Shown piece after piece: positions 63,173 through 64,000 of a stretch of 64,000 bases of DNA. Within the stretch, counting starts at the first letter, position 1; the number at the start of each line of letters is the position of its first letter. The notes under the pieces are model-generated. The model was not told the origin of the DNA, made no database searches, and was given only the letters and a program-made list of their open reading frames with translations. The stretch comes from Aliidiomarina minuta (GTDB lineage Bacteria; Pseudomonadota; Gammaproteobacteria; Enterobacterales; Alteromonadaceae), in NCBI RefSeq assembly GCF_003987145.1, contig NZ_PIPL01000001.1:1736001-1800000 (forward strand), written 5' to 3'. Made by a program: the position numbers and the translations under genes.

Positions 63173-64000
63173 ATGAGCGGTTTTGCGGTGGTATTAAGCT
63201 TTTTACTGGCAGGTTATCTACTGCAGAAGTTAAGCGTATTACCTGAAAAAACCGGGCCATTACTTAATAAATACGTGGTAAATGTAGCAGTGCCAGCCAT
63301 GGTACTGCTGCATGTACCTCGCTTAACTATAGACTCGACGCTCTGGGTTCCACTGATTACCCCCTGGGCCATGCTTATTCTCAGCGCACTGCTGGTTTTA
63401 CTCCTGGCTCATTTTTGCAATTGGTCGCGGGAAGTAACAGGTGCGCTAATGGTAGTGGTGCCATTAGGAAATACCTCTTTCCTGGGTTTTCCTATTATAG
63501 AAAGCTTCTATGGTACTGAGGGTTTGGTCTATGCGGTGCTCTACGATCAGCTAGGGTCTTTTATAGGCCTGGCTCTCTACGCCACTTTTGTTGCCAGCTG
63601 GTACGCCAAAGACGACGACCGAAAAAATTATTCAGCGACACAACTGCTACTTCAAATACTCAGATTCCCCCCCTTCATAGCTTTGCTGCTAGCTACGATA
63701 TTACTCTTTAGCGGCAGTCAGTACCCGCTAACAATTGAGCAAATCATCGGAAGCATTGCAGCTACTTTGGTACCTGTTGTGATGATAGCGGTAGGTTTAC
63801 AGTTAAGGCTCAGCATACCCCGTCAGGACATTTCGCCTTTTGTTTCCAGCCTGGGGATTAAGTTAATATTGATGCCGCTTTTAGCGTTAAGCTTCATGTT
63901 AGTGGCCGGACTAGACGGACTGGCCGTGAAAGTGTCACTGTTAGAAGCCGCTATGCCGCCAATGATAACCGCCGGAGCGATAGCCATGGCAGCGGGTCTC
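63173..64000 (+). CDS. AEC-family transporter, 3'-truncated by window edge
   Basis: The frame starts MSGFAVVLSFLLAGYLLQ and stays open for 276 codons to the window end. Several hydrophobic helices are visible. It has the family-like segments VVPLGNTSFLGFPI and AAMPPMITAG near the carrier core. AEC-family proteins include bacterial auxin-efflux-like and malate carriers; the substrate is unknown. It begins 9 bp after tex, so they may be cotranscribed. Confidence 0.85.
   Translation, partial: MSGFAVVLSFLLAGYLLQKLSVLPEKTGPLLNKYVVNVAVPAMVLLHVPRLTIDSTLWVPLITPWAMLILSALLVLLLAHFCNWSREVTGALMVVVPLGNTSFLGFPIIESFYGTEGLVYAVLYDQLGSFIGLALYATFVASWYAKDDDRKNYSATQLLLQILRFPPFIALLLATILLFSGSQYPLTIEQIIGSIAATLVPVVMIAVGLQLRLSIPRQDISPFVSSLGIKLILMPLLALSFMLVAGLDGLAVKVSLLEAAMPPMITAGAIAMAAGL

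Overview
The window is a core chromosomal region of a gammaproteobacterium. The tRNA(Thr-Tyr-Gly-Thr)-tufB cluster, the secE-nusG-rplKAJL-rpoBC operon, the amiB-mutL-miaA-hfq-hflXKC block, the yheS/yheT/yheU genes and the ompR/envZ-greB-tex block all keep the order seen in E. coli. rpoC followed directly by rpsL-rpsG-fusA-tuf, together with the protein sequences, suggests the Alteromonadales and most likely an Idiomarina-like bacterium. That placement is inference from gene order and memory, not from a search.

Layout. 1-10.5 kb: a 5'-nucleotidase cut by the window edge, ssb and a YajR-like transporter divergent from uvrA, a hotdog thioesterase, glutaminase, a periplasmic binding-protein-like gene and an AbgT-family transporter. 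10.6-28.3 kb (all minus strand): the translation and transcription core, read from the right as trpT, secE, nusG, rplK, rplA, rplJ, rplL, rpoB, rpoC, then a 0.7 kb tandem-repeat array, then rpsL, rpsG, fusA and tufA. 28.3-30.8 kb: an accessory block of three small predicted outer-membrane barrels and a glycerophosphodiester phosphodiesterase, placed between tufB and trpT-secE. 30.9-32.6 kb: tufB and four tRNA genes with a strong promoter. 32.7-45.1 kb (minus strand): two REP-like palindromes, purA, a class V aminotransferase-like enzyme, hflC, hflK, hflX, hfq, miaA, mutL, amiB, tsaE and nnr. 45.1-56.7 kb: queG, yheV, an ABC-F ATPase, a TIGR02444-like protein, a lipoprotein M16 peptidase, yheT, yheU, cysQ, nudE, yrfG and sthA. 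56.6-64 kb: envZ-ompR, a small lipoprotein, greB, a zinc-ribbon protein, a 57-residue coiled-coil protein, a secreted DUF4097-like protein, tex and the start of an AEC-family carrier.

Functionally the window covers protein synthesis (EF-Tu twice, EF-G, S7, S12, L1, L7/L12, L10, L11), RNA polymerase, secretion (SecE), elongation control (NusG, GreB, Tex), DNA repair (UvrA, SSB, MutL), tRNA modification (MiaA, TsaE, QueG), membrane quality control (HflKC), and envelope and osmotic sensing (EnvZ/OmpR, AmiB). Control elements visible in the sequence include an L10 leader, an rplL-rpoB attenuator hairpin, sigma70-type promoters for rpsL, rplK, the tRNA-tufB unit, trpT-secE and ompR, and several Rho-independent terminators.

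I saw no prophage, insertion sequence, CRISPR array or defence system. The least ordinary features are the homogenised array of about 160 bp repeats between rpoC and rpsL, its dispersed relative beside purA, the barrel/phosphodiesterase insertion in the tufB-secE cluster, and the gene-converted tuf pair. Most of the window is well-conserved housekeeping sequence.
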